Shown here: positions 7,433 to 15,305 of the stretch, one piece after another
How positions within the stretch are numbered: the stretch's first letter is position 1
How the letters are laid out: every line of letters starts with the position of its first letter
Virus record (IMG/VR): IMGVR_UViG_3300027777_000087
Coordinates: 1-32,637 of that record
Source of the DNA: a virus
Direction: 5' to 3' (one strand)
Length of the DNA: 32,637 nt
Notes under the pieces: model-generated
What the model was told of the DNA's origin: nothing
The model's input: the letters and a program-made list of their open reading frames with translations, nothing else
Database searches by the model: none
Made by a program: the position numbers and the translations under genes

Positions 7433-7595
7433 CTGGTCCAAGTTCCGCAAGGGCTATTCATTTTTCATCCCCTGCATCGACCACAAGGCGGCGCGGGCTA
7501 CGTTGGCTGTAGTCACAAAGCGGCTGAAGATAACCACCATCACCAAGGTGGTCATCATGGATGGAGTGAAGGGCTTGCGGGTCTGGAGGACTTGA
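7401..7595 (+). CDS. Small 64-aa conserved-type phage protein
   Basis: It overlaps the 3' end of the primase-helicase gene by 32 nt in another frame. The product has KGYSFFIPCIDHKAARATLAVVTKRLKI followed by a beta strand and the ending KGLRVWRT. This alpha/beta pattern (W/F-x-P-C, basic helix, VVIxxGVKGLRVWR) is common in small phage proteins of unknown function. It is the last gene of the plus-strand block, ending 48 nt before the terminator stem. Ribosome-binding site weak, so translation probably depends on coupling. Confidence 0.65.
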   Translation: MKIETVAYRVDWSKFRKGYSFFIPCIDHKAARATLAVVTKRLKITTITKVVIMDGVKGLRVWRT

Positions 7596-7642
7596 GCTAC
7601 ACTGATAGCGTTTGCTCCTCCTTGGAAGTGGTACTTCCCTTA

Positions 7643-7676
7643 CCCCCGGCCAAAAACCGGGGGTTTTTTATTTTTT
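7643..7676 (+). terminator. Rho-independent terminator ending the plus-strand block
   Basis: CCCCCGG (7643-7649), loop CCAAAAA (7650-7656), CCGGGGG (7657-7663), then TTTTTTATTTTTT (7664-7676). The stem is a perfect 7 bp, all G-C, with a strong U-tract. A second small hairpin, GGAAGT/ACTTCC at 7624-7638, precedes it. The U-tract overlaps the stop codon (7668-7670) of the convergent giant late gene. On the minus strand the stem is not followed by a T-run, so it should stop plus-strand transcripts only. Confidence 0.9.
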
Positions 7677-10600
7677 GCGCCCTTTTGCCTCGGCTTCGTC
7701 GGCAGCTATCCTAGACGGCATTACCACTTCAGAGAACAACCCTACATTTTTCTTAGTAGGCACAAACCCTTGCCAAGCTATGCCGCGTTGTTCTGCGCGT
7801 TTTTTCAACGAGTCAATTATGTTTTCCGCATCAATTCCGTACGTTGGGTAGCGCCCGTTGAAGTCAATTATCTTGTCAAGGTACTTGTCGTAGCCATCAA
7901 AATTTTCATTCCTGTACTCACGGTCTAGGTTGTTCAAAAGTTGGGTGCGCTCGTTGAGGATGCGCTTCTCCAAACCAATCACTTTGAAGTTTACGTATTG
8001 CGTGTTAGTCAGCAGGTCTGACCGGAAGCCAACTGATTGCCCAATCAACAGTCCGGTATTGAAAGAGTCTTTGGACAAGAGTTCCGCGCCCTTGTTGTCC
8101 TTGGCCCCTTGGGTAGCTAGTTCGTGCGCGTTGACAAAGTTGCGGAACCCAGCGGGGACCCACTTCTTTACCGCCTTAGCGTAGTCTCCTTGCATAGCGG
8201 CATCCGCACCATCGGCTACAGACAAAATCATGTTTGCTGCGGGACCAGCTTTTTCCAAGGCAATAGCAGTTGCACTTTCCCGTAAGGTAGCTGTCTCTTT
8301 TGTATCTCTAAGCCAAAGGTTGTCTAGGCTGGTGCGCCCTGCAATGTCCAGTCCGGTAATGGCATTTGCAAGCCCACGATCAACCAGCGTGGACAATTTG
8401 ACCCCACCAATCTGTACTTCGCCAAGCAGGTCATCTAGGCACTTGGTACGGAACCAAAACCCAAAATCCATGTCCCGTACTTCTTCAGGCCAATCGTCGT
8501 CCTTCATCTGCCCCCATGCAGCACCCAGCATGCCCATGACGGTGCTAAATAACGGGAGACCCGCAGCGCCAGCAAGGATGAATGTAGTGCCGAGCGTGCC
8601 AAAGAACTTCTGCGCAGCCTCTGCCCGGTCTTTGCCGTTCATCGGAGCAACCATAGCTTTGAAATTGGTTACTAAGAACGATGTGGTGTGTAGCGGATAC
8701 ATCATAAATTGGGTCAGCACCTTGCCGCCAAGCCCATTCATAAACGCAGGTCGGTTGTACTCGCCGTAGTTACCTAGGGCTGCGTTGGTGTCCATAACTG
8801 CTTGGTCCACCGCACGACTGAAATTCCCATGTTCTTTCATGTTGAGGTTGAAAGAAGCCATGAACATGGCCTCACGGGATAGCTTCTCTGATGTATTCAT
8901 CAGACCACCAAACACCAGCGCATCCACAGTGCCCTTGGCCACCTTCATATTTGGCGACCGAAGCTTGTCGGTAGGGGTAGCCTTGTAGTTGAAGACCGCG
9001 CCCGCTTGTGTAGCCGAAAACAAGTCCATAGCCTCGGCAGCTTTGTACGCTCGGCGTTGCTGTGGAGTCAGCCCTTTTGCATACTCCATAGATGGCATAA
9101 CCCAAGACTTGGTTCCATCAGCATTGGTTTTGTAGATACCGACTTGGTTCCACACCTTGAGCATTCCAGCAATTTCTTTGGTTGCGTTAAATGCGCCGTA
9201 ACGAGCAAGTACAGGCAGGCCAGTTTGAAAAATGCTCAGTGGTTGCAACAGCGCAGATGACGCGCCGCTCAAGTAGTAGATGAACGAAGCCTTGTTGAGT
9301 CCGCTAACAACAGAGGATGCCGTGGATTGCTGCTTAGGTGCTATTGCCGCATCTACACGTTCCTTCATCTCATTCACAAAGGGCTCAAACTGCAACCGCC
9401 CCTGAATAGAGTCTTCTGCCGCCGACAGTGCATTGCGCAGCATGGGGGAGTACTTGATACGCGCCAACTGGGTTGCCATCTTTGCCGACGTATGCGCTAC
9501 GTTACGCAGCACGTCTACACGGAAACCAGCCACACCCTTACGATGAATAAACTGTTTACGGAAAGCTTGGTCGGGCATCGTTTCTAGGAATGCTTGATAA
9601 ATGGCATCCTTCAACTCGCTGTTTGCCTCGGCACTTCCCAAGTCCGTGTTGTCGATGGCGTTGAACACATCGGTGAGCATTTTGTTGCTACCTTGGGAAT
9701 ACGACTTTTCACGTAATGCACGGATGTTGTCGCCCATTTCAAAAGTGCTGTCTGCTACAAGCTCACCCAGCTTGTCGTCAATGCGTTTGTTCCATTGGGC
9801 TTCGGTCTCATTAGCCCCACGCAGTAGTTGGTCGGCAGCAAACTCCCGCGCCGCATTGTCCCGCTCTGCTGCGGTCTCGGCCATGAAGAATGTGCGAGTA
9901 GACCCAGACCCCATAGACAACCAGAAATCACCTTCACGCACAAGAGGGAAGTACGGATTGATTTTGCCGCCTTGCTCAAAGACCGCTCTGATTTTCTTCA
10001 TCAGATTCGCTTGGTCAACAAGGTTTGATGTGGAGCTAGCTACTTGGTCATCCAGCAACTTAGATAGGTACTTAGACAGCCCATCAAAGTGGTCACGGAT
10101 GCGTTTGTATATACGCTGCCCTTCAGGGCCAAGGTCTCTCCATAACTTATCCAGTTTTTCGCTACGCTCGGCAGTGTCAATGGTGCCGGGGTCTACTTCA
10201 GCAAGGGTAGCTACAGAGGTGATTTTGTCCAGCTTGGCCCGCAGTGTTGGGTCTGCACGGAAAGCCCGTTCGACTTCATTGGTCAGTTCCCCGGCGGTCT
10301 TGAGCAAGCCGTTGGTCATACCCGCCATCTTCTGCATCAGCTTGTACGTAGCCTGAAGCTGTGGCACTTCTTTCCGTACCCAGTCAACCAAGAACGACGT
10401 AGGAGGCAGCTTTACTAGCAGCCTGCGTTGCGCAGCCGTGGCCCGGTTCCACACTTGTTTCAAGATAGGGACTACCTTGCGGGGGTCTTGCGCCATCTGC
10501 GCTGCGGACACACCTTTAGCCGCCTCTTGAGCCTTGGCCGACTCTTCAAATTTGAACTCGGCCTTCTTTACCGCAAGGTCAACTTCCTTTTGACTGCGCA

Positions 10601-13600
10601 CAGCATCAGTGGTTTCCTCTTCAGAAACGTCAAAGTCTTCGTCGCCCTCTTCTTCGGTACGGCTAAAGCTTGTATCACCGCCCACCGCACGGTTGACGCG
10701 TTCACTTTCTACAAAGTTGCGGGCAGGAAGGATGTAGTTGGCAATCAGGTCGTTGTTGTTCAGCTTCAGGTCAAGGCCAATAGACCGTAACCCACGACGC
10801 ACAGCAGCAATAGCCCGTTGCACAATACCCATATTGGGTTTGGTAGCAGCTAAGTTAGCCAGTATTTCTTCAGCCGCCTCGGTTACATGTTTAGGGTTGC
10901 TAAAGTCAAGGCCATACTTTTCAGCCAAGGCTTGCATTTCTTTTGGGAAATCCCGTGCAACTTGTTCCAGTATGGGCTTCAGTCCTTTGCCAAAAACTCC
11001 ACGCAGGCCGTAATGTCCGAGTGCTTCATGCAGCAATGTCTCTACGACATCTTTTGTGCTGGTCATCTGGTCGGCAAAAATGTACACCTTGCCTTTGTGG
11101 AGCACGCCATTAGCCACGCCTGTAGCCCCACGCGCTACAGCTTGACGGTCAGCCTCTTGCAACTCAATTGGCACAGCCGGGTCATTGATGCTCTCTGCTA
11201 CCACCACTTCCGGTGCGTTCTTCCAACGTGCTTTGATGGTTTCAATGATTGCAGTGACCTTGGCCATGCCAATAGAAGGTCGTGGCTTTTTACCCTGCCG
11301 CATAAACCGGGGTTTGCTAGCCTGTGCAACGACAAAGTTGTAAGCCATCTCCAACCCAGCTTCATGGGCTTCTGATTCAGGGTCTTTGGCCGACTCGGTA
11401 ATAGTGTCCAAGTGGCGCTTTGCGTCCTTGCGGATGCCCAAAGGGAACCGAGGTGAGTCGATGATTTCCTGAAGTGCGCCAGCAATTTGCTTTTCAATGG
11501 GTGCAGTATCTACATCACCTGCACGGGCTTTGGCTGCTTCATCGCGCTCGGCAGCTTCGGCTGCGGCTACCTCTTCTGCCGTGGCCTTTTCTTCCTTAGC
11601 AATGCGGTCTTCCTCAGCCTTGCGCTTCTTCTCTTCTGCCTCAAAGTCCTTAACCTTTTTACGGTCGGCCTTTTCCTTTGCTTCTTCCGCAGCAATCTGT
11701 TCGCTAATGGACGGGCCAGTAGCTTTTGTGGGGAAAGCAGGTTTTTTGGCCCCAATGTAGCCCGCGTAGCCCGGCTCTTCGGGTGCTTCTGGCTCGATAG
11801 CAATATCAGCCTTGGGCTCTTCGGCCTTGGCTTTTTCTTCCGCAGCTTTGGCTTCAGCGTCAGCCTTGGCTTTTTCTTCCGCAGCTTGGTCTGCCTCTTG
11901 TTCCGCTTCTTCTGTAAGCTCGTCGACGCGCTCGTCTACTGCATCGTCTCTAGCGGTTTCAAGCTGGTCACGCATTATGTCGAGCACGTCATCAGCAGTC
12001 TGCTCACGGTCACTCAAGGCTTCTTGGATGTCACTGATGTCATCGAGTACGCCATTTTTCTCCAGCTTAAACATGAAGGGGCGTAGTTGTGCCTTGGTCT
12101 CAACCCGGTCACCGTCTTCAATGCGGCGCAGTGCCTCGCCAATAGGCCCAGCGTCTATTTCAGCTTCAGCCTTCTCCCGAAGAGCTTGTTCTTGCTTCTC
12201 GTCTTTTTCTCTCTCAGCCCTTGCGTCGGCTTTGGCTTTTGCTTCGGCATCGGCCTTGGCTTTTTCGCTAATGCGCAAGTTGTTGGCTTCTACGTTAGCC
12301 TTGGCTCTTGCCTCAAATTTTTCTTCAGCGGTAGGTTTTTTTGTTTCAACTACCGGAGCAGGGGTCTCCGCAACAGGCTCTTCAACCGCAGGGGTCTCCG
12401 CAACGGGTTCTTCAACTACCGGAGCAGGGGCAAGTTTTTCAGTGAGTTGGCGCTTTAGTTGGCCAAGTTCATCCAGACGCGTACGCTTAGTCGTACCCTT
12501 TTTAGGGAACCGTCCGTCTTTGCCGAGCAGGGTAGCCCCTTCTGTTTCGATGTCAGCAAGGTGCTGTTGGATTTCAGCCGGGTCGGTTGCAGCGGCAGCA
12601 GTAGCTACATCAACCTTGACGCCTTGGGCTACTGGGGCTGCGGGTGCTTTTTGTTCTTGCGTTTCTGTTTGCTTGGCTTCAGCTTTGGGGTTTAATGCCT
12701 CTGCTACTTTAGCGCCAAGGATTTGTTTTTCTTTGCCACTGGAGGACAACCAATTCTGCAAAGCACTTACAACAGGCGCTGGCAAATTAGGATACATAGC
12801 TGGCAATTCAGCAGCGGAAAATACGTTAGGTCGCCCATCGTATTTTTTGCCCTCCGCGTAAAATGTATTCCCAGTACCGTCGGATTTTCTTACAAGAAAT
12901 TGGGGTTTACCGCCATTGTTGCTAAGTTCAAATTGTGTATCGCCTTGGTTGAATTGGAGATGCGGGTCACCTGACCCAGCATCGCCTCTATAAGTAAAAG
13001 CGGGCGCAGGGGGTTTAACTACTGCGGCTGCGGGTGCTTTTTGTTTTTGCGTTTCTGTTTGCTGGGTTTGAGCGGCTTGAGCGCCACTTGGGGTTTTTTC
13101 TATTTTGGTTACTAAGTTGTCAATATTCCTACGTACAGTAGTCAACGTACTAGGCGTACCGTTTTCTGCTGGATTAAACCCCGCATTAATAGCATCTATA
13201 TGTGCGCCAGTAGAAGAAACACGCGGATGCGTGTCATTAGAACGTATATCTCCAATTTGTTTGTCAAGCGTTTGCGCAGCGTCACGCAATGCGGGGCTAC
13301 CATAGTAGTCCACCATTTCTTTGCCACCGGTTTTATTTATCCACCCATCATTGCCAATACCAAAAAATGGATACCATTTACCAGCAGGAACATCAACTTT
13401 TCCACCGCTGCCTGTGCTTAAATAAAACGGTACTTGTACACCGTTTACATTTACTAATACAATTTTTCTTCCGTTGTAGTCGATGATGTTGCTTTCACCG
13501 GAACTACGTTGCAATGGTTGCCCTGCCCCCGCAAACGAAACTGTTTCGTACGGGATAGTTGTTAAACTAAGGTTGGTTCCTTCACTTAGTGCAGCGGGTT

Positions 13601-15293
13601 CAGGTGTTTTTCCTGCATCAGACACTCCAGCATTCGGTTCAACAGGAACCACTCCATCTCGTGCAGGTGTTTCAGGTCCTCCGGGGGCTTCTGCTCCGGG
13701 CTCACTAACCACGCTAGCGCGCTTTCGACTTGGCTTGGGCTTAGTTCCTGTAACATCTAGTGCTCCTTGCTCTTTTGCAAGAGCGTCGTTTTCAAGTTCA
13801 TCCGCAATCTGTTGGGTGGCCGTAGCATACGCTTGATTGGGCTCCATGCCAGCAGCAATGAGTTCTTGGGCACGGGTCTTTACGGCAGTGTCGGTTGGCC
13901 CTGCTGCCATCTTACGGTTACGCTCATCTTCCGCAGCTACTTCGTCTTCAGCAAGACGGGCTGCATCTTCTTCGTTTCCAATGACTTGCGCTAGCTCTTG
14001 CGTGCGTTTAGCAACGCGTTCTTGTCGAGCCTGTTGTGCTGCCGCAGGGGGTGGCGGTGGGGTTTGTGTTCCACCGGGAGGAGGTGGGGGGGCTTGTGTT
14101 CCGCCGGGAGGAGGTGGAGGAGCAGTGGCGGCTTCAGGGGTTTGGCGTCCTTGTAACAAACCAACAGTGCTACCCATACCAAAACCACCTAGGCCTGCTT
14201 GTGCAGCAGTTGCCCCCAAGCCCTGAGTCAAACTTTGCTCAGGGTTAACCATACGAGCAGCTATGTTCTGTACACCTTGACCGCCAACCTCTTCAACTAT
14301 TTCACCGGGGGACTCTTTCACTCCACCTACAACGGCTCCAGCAACACGGCCCAGCTTGCCTTTTTCTCCAGCAAGCGCACGCTCCATAGCCTGTGCACCG
14401 GGCAAGCGTTGAGCCAGCAAGGAAATGACCGCGCCCGCAACACCAGCGGCTCGGGCTTTGTTTATAGTTTGTTCTGCGGCCTGTTCTGGGGAAACGCCTT
14501 TGGCTATCAGTGCGTCATAGACCTGCTTGTAAGCACCAACACCTACGTCTGTACCTTGTTGTACTGCTCCAGTACCTACGGAAGCTGCTGCACCGCGTTT
14601 AACCGCCGACTCAGTAGCTTTCTTTACGGCTACACCAAGCGCCTTCTCAGCAGCTTGTTTTGCTGCCACAGTGGTTGCTGCTTGTGCGGCAACTTGCAAT
14701 GCCTTAACTTCCGCTGCTGCTGCTGGCCCTACTCCGGGTATGAATGCCGCAATTATGGACGGGATAGAAGCGGGGGCTTGCTCAGCTAAGAACGCACCCA
14801 ACTGCATGGGGTCAGTCCCAGATTCATAAAGCTGTGTTTTGAACGCCGCCCACTGCCCACCAGTCTTTTCTGCTTCTTGAACTTTCCTTGCAGTCTCGGC
14901 TTCACGACGTTTTAGCTCCGGGGACTTCAGCGTTTTCGCATAGTCCTGCATCTCTTTACCAACACCTTGCATTCCGGTTGTAGCAAAGTCCTTATCCTTG
15001 ATTGCACCTGTAGCCAACCCGTACAACTGACCGGGAAACTGAGCAAGTTGCCCAAGACCGGATATAGCACTAGCGCCTATGTCGGTAGCAGCTTCACCCC
15101 AAGTACGTTCGCCTTTTTTTGCGGGGGCAACGGCAGGAACGGCAGTTTTTTTGCCCCCGTCAAGTGCAGTTACGGTTTTACCAAAGTCTTGTTCAGCACG
15201 GGTTTGTACTGCGGCAGGAGTAATGTCATCAGGTGCGCCCTTGTAAACATGGGACGAACCGTCATCAAACGTAACGGTGATGTCTCGTGCCAT
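7668..15293 (-). CDS. Giant internal virion/ejection-type protein with HEALGH zincin motif
   Basis: 2541 aa. N-terminal FDDGSSHVYKGAP domain (1-40); Ala-rich hydrophobic helices (about 165-240); polyproline linkers (about 389-416); Gln/Pro linkers and two beta-rich segments (about 565-873); a long Lys/Glu/Ala coiled-coil region (about 960-1280); a metalloprotease-like HEALGHYG (1422-1429; His1422, Glu1423, His1427) with a possible third ligand in EAAEEILA (1472-1479); a conserved NPYFPLVREGDFWL patch (about 1778-1791); and a membrane-like hydrophobic stretch near 2231-2262. The architecture fits large multidomain virion proteins ejected with DNA (T7 gp16-like in role, but with no lytic transglycosylase seen) and polyvalent phage proteins. 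AAGGAG 5 nt before the ATG fixes the start. It is the last gene of the late operon and ends at the early terminator. Confidence 0.8.
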   Translation of the reverse strand: MARDITVTFDDGSSHVYKGAPDDITPAAVQTRAEQDFGKTVTALDGGKKTAVPAVAPAKKGERTWGEAATDIGASAISGLGQLAQFPGQLYGLATGAIKDKDFATTGMQGVGKEMQDYAKTLKSPELKRREAETARKVQEAEKTGGQWAAFKTQLYESGTDPMQLGAFLAEQAPASIPSIIAAFIPGVGPAAAAEVKALQVAAQAATTVAAKQAAEKALGVAVKKATESAVKRGAAASVGTGAVQQGTDVGVGAYKQVYDALIAKGVSPEQAAEQTINKARAAGVAGAVISLLAQRLPGAQAMERALAGEKGKLGRVAGAVVGGVKESPGEIVEEVGGQGVQNIAARMVNPEQSLTQGLGATAAQAGLGGFGMGSTVGLLQGRQTPEAATAPPPPPGGTQAPPPPPGGTQTPPPPPAAAQQARQERVAKRTQELAQVIGNEEDAARLAEDEVAAEDERNRKMAAGPTDTAVKTRAQELIAAGMEPNQAYATATQQIADELENDALAKEQGALDVTGTKPKPSRKRASVVSEPGAEAPGGPETPARDGVVPVEPNAGVSDAGKTPEPAALSEGTNLSLTTIPYETVSFAGAGQPLQRSSGESNIIDYNGRKIVLVNVNGVQVPFYLSTGSGGKVDVPAGKWYPFFGIGNDGWINKTGGKEMVDYYGSPALRDAAQTLDKQIGDIRSNDTHPRVSSTGAHIDAINAGFNPAENGTPSTLTTVRRNIDNLVTKIEKTPSGAQAAQTQQTETQKQKAPAAAVVKPPAPAFTYRGDAGSGDPHLQFNQGDTQFELSNNGGKPQFLVRKSDGTGNTFYAEGKKYDGRPNVFSAAELPAMYPNLPAPVVSALQNWLSSSGKEKQILGAKVAEALNPKAEAKQTETQEQKAPAAPVAQGVKVDVATAAAATDPAEIQQHLADIETEGATLLGKDGRFPKKGTTKRTRLDELGQLKRQLTEKLAPAPVVEEPVAETPAVEEPVAETPAPVVETKKPTAEEKFEARAKANVEANNLRISEKAKADAEAKAKADARAEREKDEKQEQALREKAEAEIDAGPIGEALRRIEDGDRVETKAQLRPFMFKLEKNGVLDDISDIQEALSDREQTADDVLDIMRDQLETARDDAVDERVDELTEEAEQEADQAAEEKAKADAEAKAAEEKAKAEEPKADIAIEPEAPEEPGYAGYIGAKKPAFPTKATGPSISEQIAAEEAKEKADRKKVKDFEAEEKKRKAEEDRIAKEEKATAEEVAAAEAAERDEAAKARAGDVDTAPIEKQIAGALQEIIDSPRFPLGIRKDAKRHLDTITESAKDPESEAHEAGLEMAYNFVVAQASKPRFMRQGKKPRPSIGMAKVTAIIETIKARWKNAPEVVVAESINDPAVPIELQEADRQAVARGATGVANGVLHKGKVYIFADQMTSTKDVVETLLHEALGHYGLRGVFGKGLKPILEQVARDFPKEMQALAEKYGLDFSNPKHVTEAAEEILANLAATKPNMGIVQRAIAAVRRGLRSIGLDLKLNNNDLIANYILPARNFVESERVNRAVGGDTSFSRTEEEGDEDFDVSEEETTDAVRSQKEVDLAVKKAEFKFEESAKAQEAAKGVSAAQMAQDPRKVVPILKQVWNRATAAQRRLLVKLPPTSFLVDWVRKEVPQLQATYKLMQKMAGMTNGLLKTAGELTNEVERAFRADPTLRAKLDKITSVATLAEVDPGTIDTAERSEKLDKLWRDLGPEGQRIYKRIRDHFDGLSKYLSKLLDDQVASSTSNLVDQANLMKKIRAVFEQGGKINPYFPLVREGDFWLSMGSGSTRTFFMAETAAERDNAAREFAADQLLRGANETEAQWNKRIDDKLGELVADSTFEMGDNIRALREKSYSQGSNKMLTDVFNAIDNTDLGSAEANSELKDAIYQAFLETMPDQAFRKQFIHRKGVAGFRVDVLRNVAHTSAKMATQLARIKYSPMLRNALSAAEDSIQGRLQFEPFVNEMKERVDAAIAPKQQSTASSVVSGLNKASFIYYLSGASSALLQPLSIFQTGLPVLARYGAFNATKEIAGMLKVWNQVGIYKTNADGTKSWVMPSMEYAKGLTPQQRRAYKAAEAMDLFSATQAGAVFNYKATPTDKLRSPNMKVAKGTVDALVFGGLMNTSEKLSREAMFMASFNLNMKEHGNFSRAVDQAVMDTNAALGNYGEYNRPAFMNGLGGKVLTQFMMYPLHTTSFLVTNFKAMVAPMNGKDRAEAAQKFFGTLGTTFILAGAAGLPLFSTVMGMLGAAWGQMKDDDWPEEVRDMDFGFWFRTKCLDDLLGEVQIGGVKLSTLVDRGLANAITGLDIAGRTSLDNLWLRDTKETATLRESATAIALEKAGPAANMILSVADGADAAMQGDYAKAVKKWVPAGFRNFVNAHELATQGAKDNKGAELLSKDSFNTGLLIGQSVGFRSDLLTNTQYVNFKVIGLEKRILNERTQLLNNLDREYRNENFDGYDKYLDKIIDFNGRYPTYGIDAENIIDSLKKRAEQRGIAWQGFVPTKKNVGLFSEVVMPSRIAADEAEAKGRKK
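11824..11887 (-). repeat. 25-bp direct repeats in coiled-coil coding region
   Basis: The same 25 bp occurs at 11824-11848 and 11863-11887 (offset 39 bp, 13 codons), coding AEEKAKA-type coiled-coil sequence in the giant virion protein. Related K-A-D-A-E-A-K units continue through about 12170-12310. This is likely replication-slippage expansion of a helical rod. Confidence 0.8.
12345..12430 (-). repeat. Tandem VAETPAVEEP linker repeats
   Basis: A 20-bp unit recurs exactly at 12345-12364 and 12411-12430, and an overlapping 17-bp unit at 12358-12374 and 12388-12404. They encode repeated EEPVAETPA(P)VVE, a proline/glutamate-rich flexible linker in the giant virion protein. Confidence 0.8.
12636..13063 (-). 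repeat. 38-bp direct repeats flanking an in-frame domain cassette
   Basis: Positions 12636-12673 and 13026-13063 match over 38 bp with one mismatch (12656 C versus 13046 T). They are offset by 390 bp, exactly 130 codons, and encode the linker QTETQ(K/E)QKAPAA in the giant protein. The DNA between them encodes one compact, beta-rich unit (FTYRGDAGSGDPHLQF... to NPKAEAK). The layout suggests duplication or insertion of a linker-bounded domain by recombination. Confidence 0.85.
14046..14126 (-). repeat. Polyproline GGTQ-PPPPP repeats
   Basis: Three runs of five prolines separated by GGTQA/GGTQT, residues about 389-416 of the giant protein. Adjacent DNA units are nearly identical. This is a stiff extended linker separating the N-terminal hydrophobic region from the charged middle part. 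Confidence 0.85.
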
Positions 15294-15305
15294 TACGGCT
15301 CCTTA

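Noticed and set aside
7612-7851. 79-aa plus-strand frame across the terminator
   Set aside because: It would pass through the terminator hairpin and U-tract and run antisense to the late gene end; no ribosome-binding site or motif.
9601-10356. 251-aa plus-strand open frame
   Set aside because: Antisense to the giant virion gene, which has clear domain content here; the plus-strand product has no recognisable motif or ribosome-binding site.
11812-12861. 349-aa plus-strand open frame rich in Ser/Ala
   Set aside because: It is the antisense shadow of the Lys/Glu/Ala coiled coil of the giant minus-strand protein; low-complexity composition follows from the repeat codons and there is no domain.
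14046-14126. Possible frameshift site in polyproline/G-rich run
   Set aside because: The frame is continuous on both sides and no slippery heptamer with downstream overlapping gene is seen.
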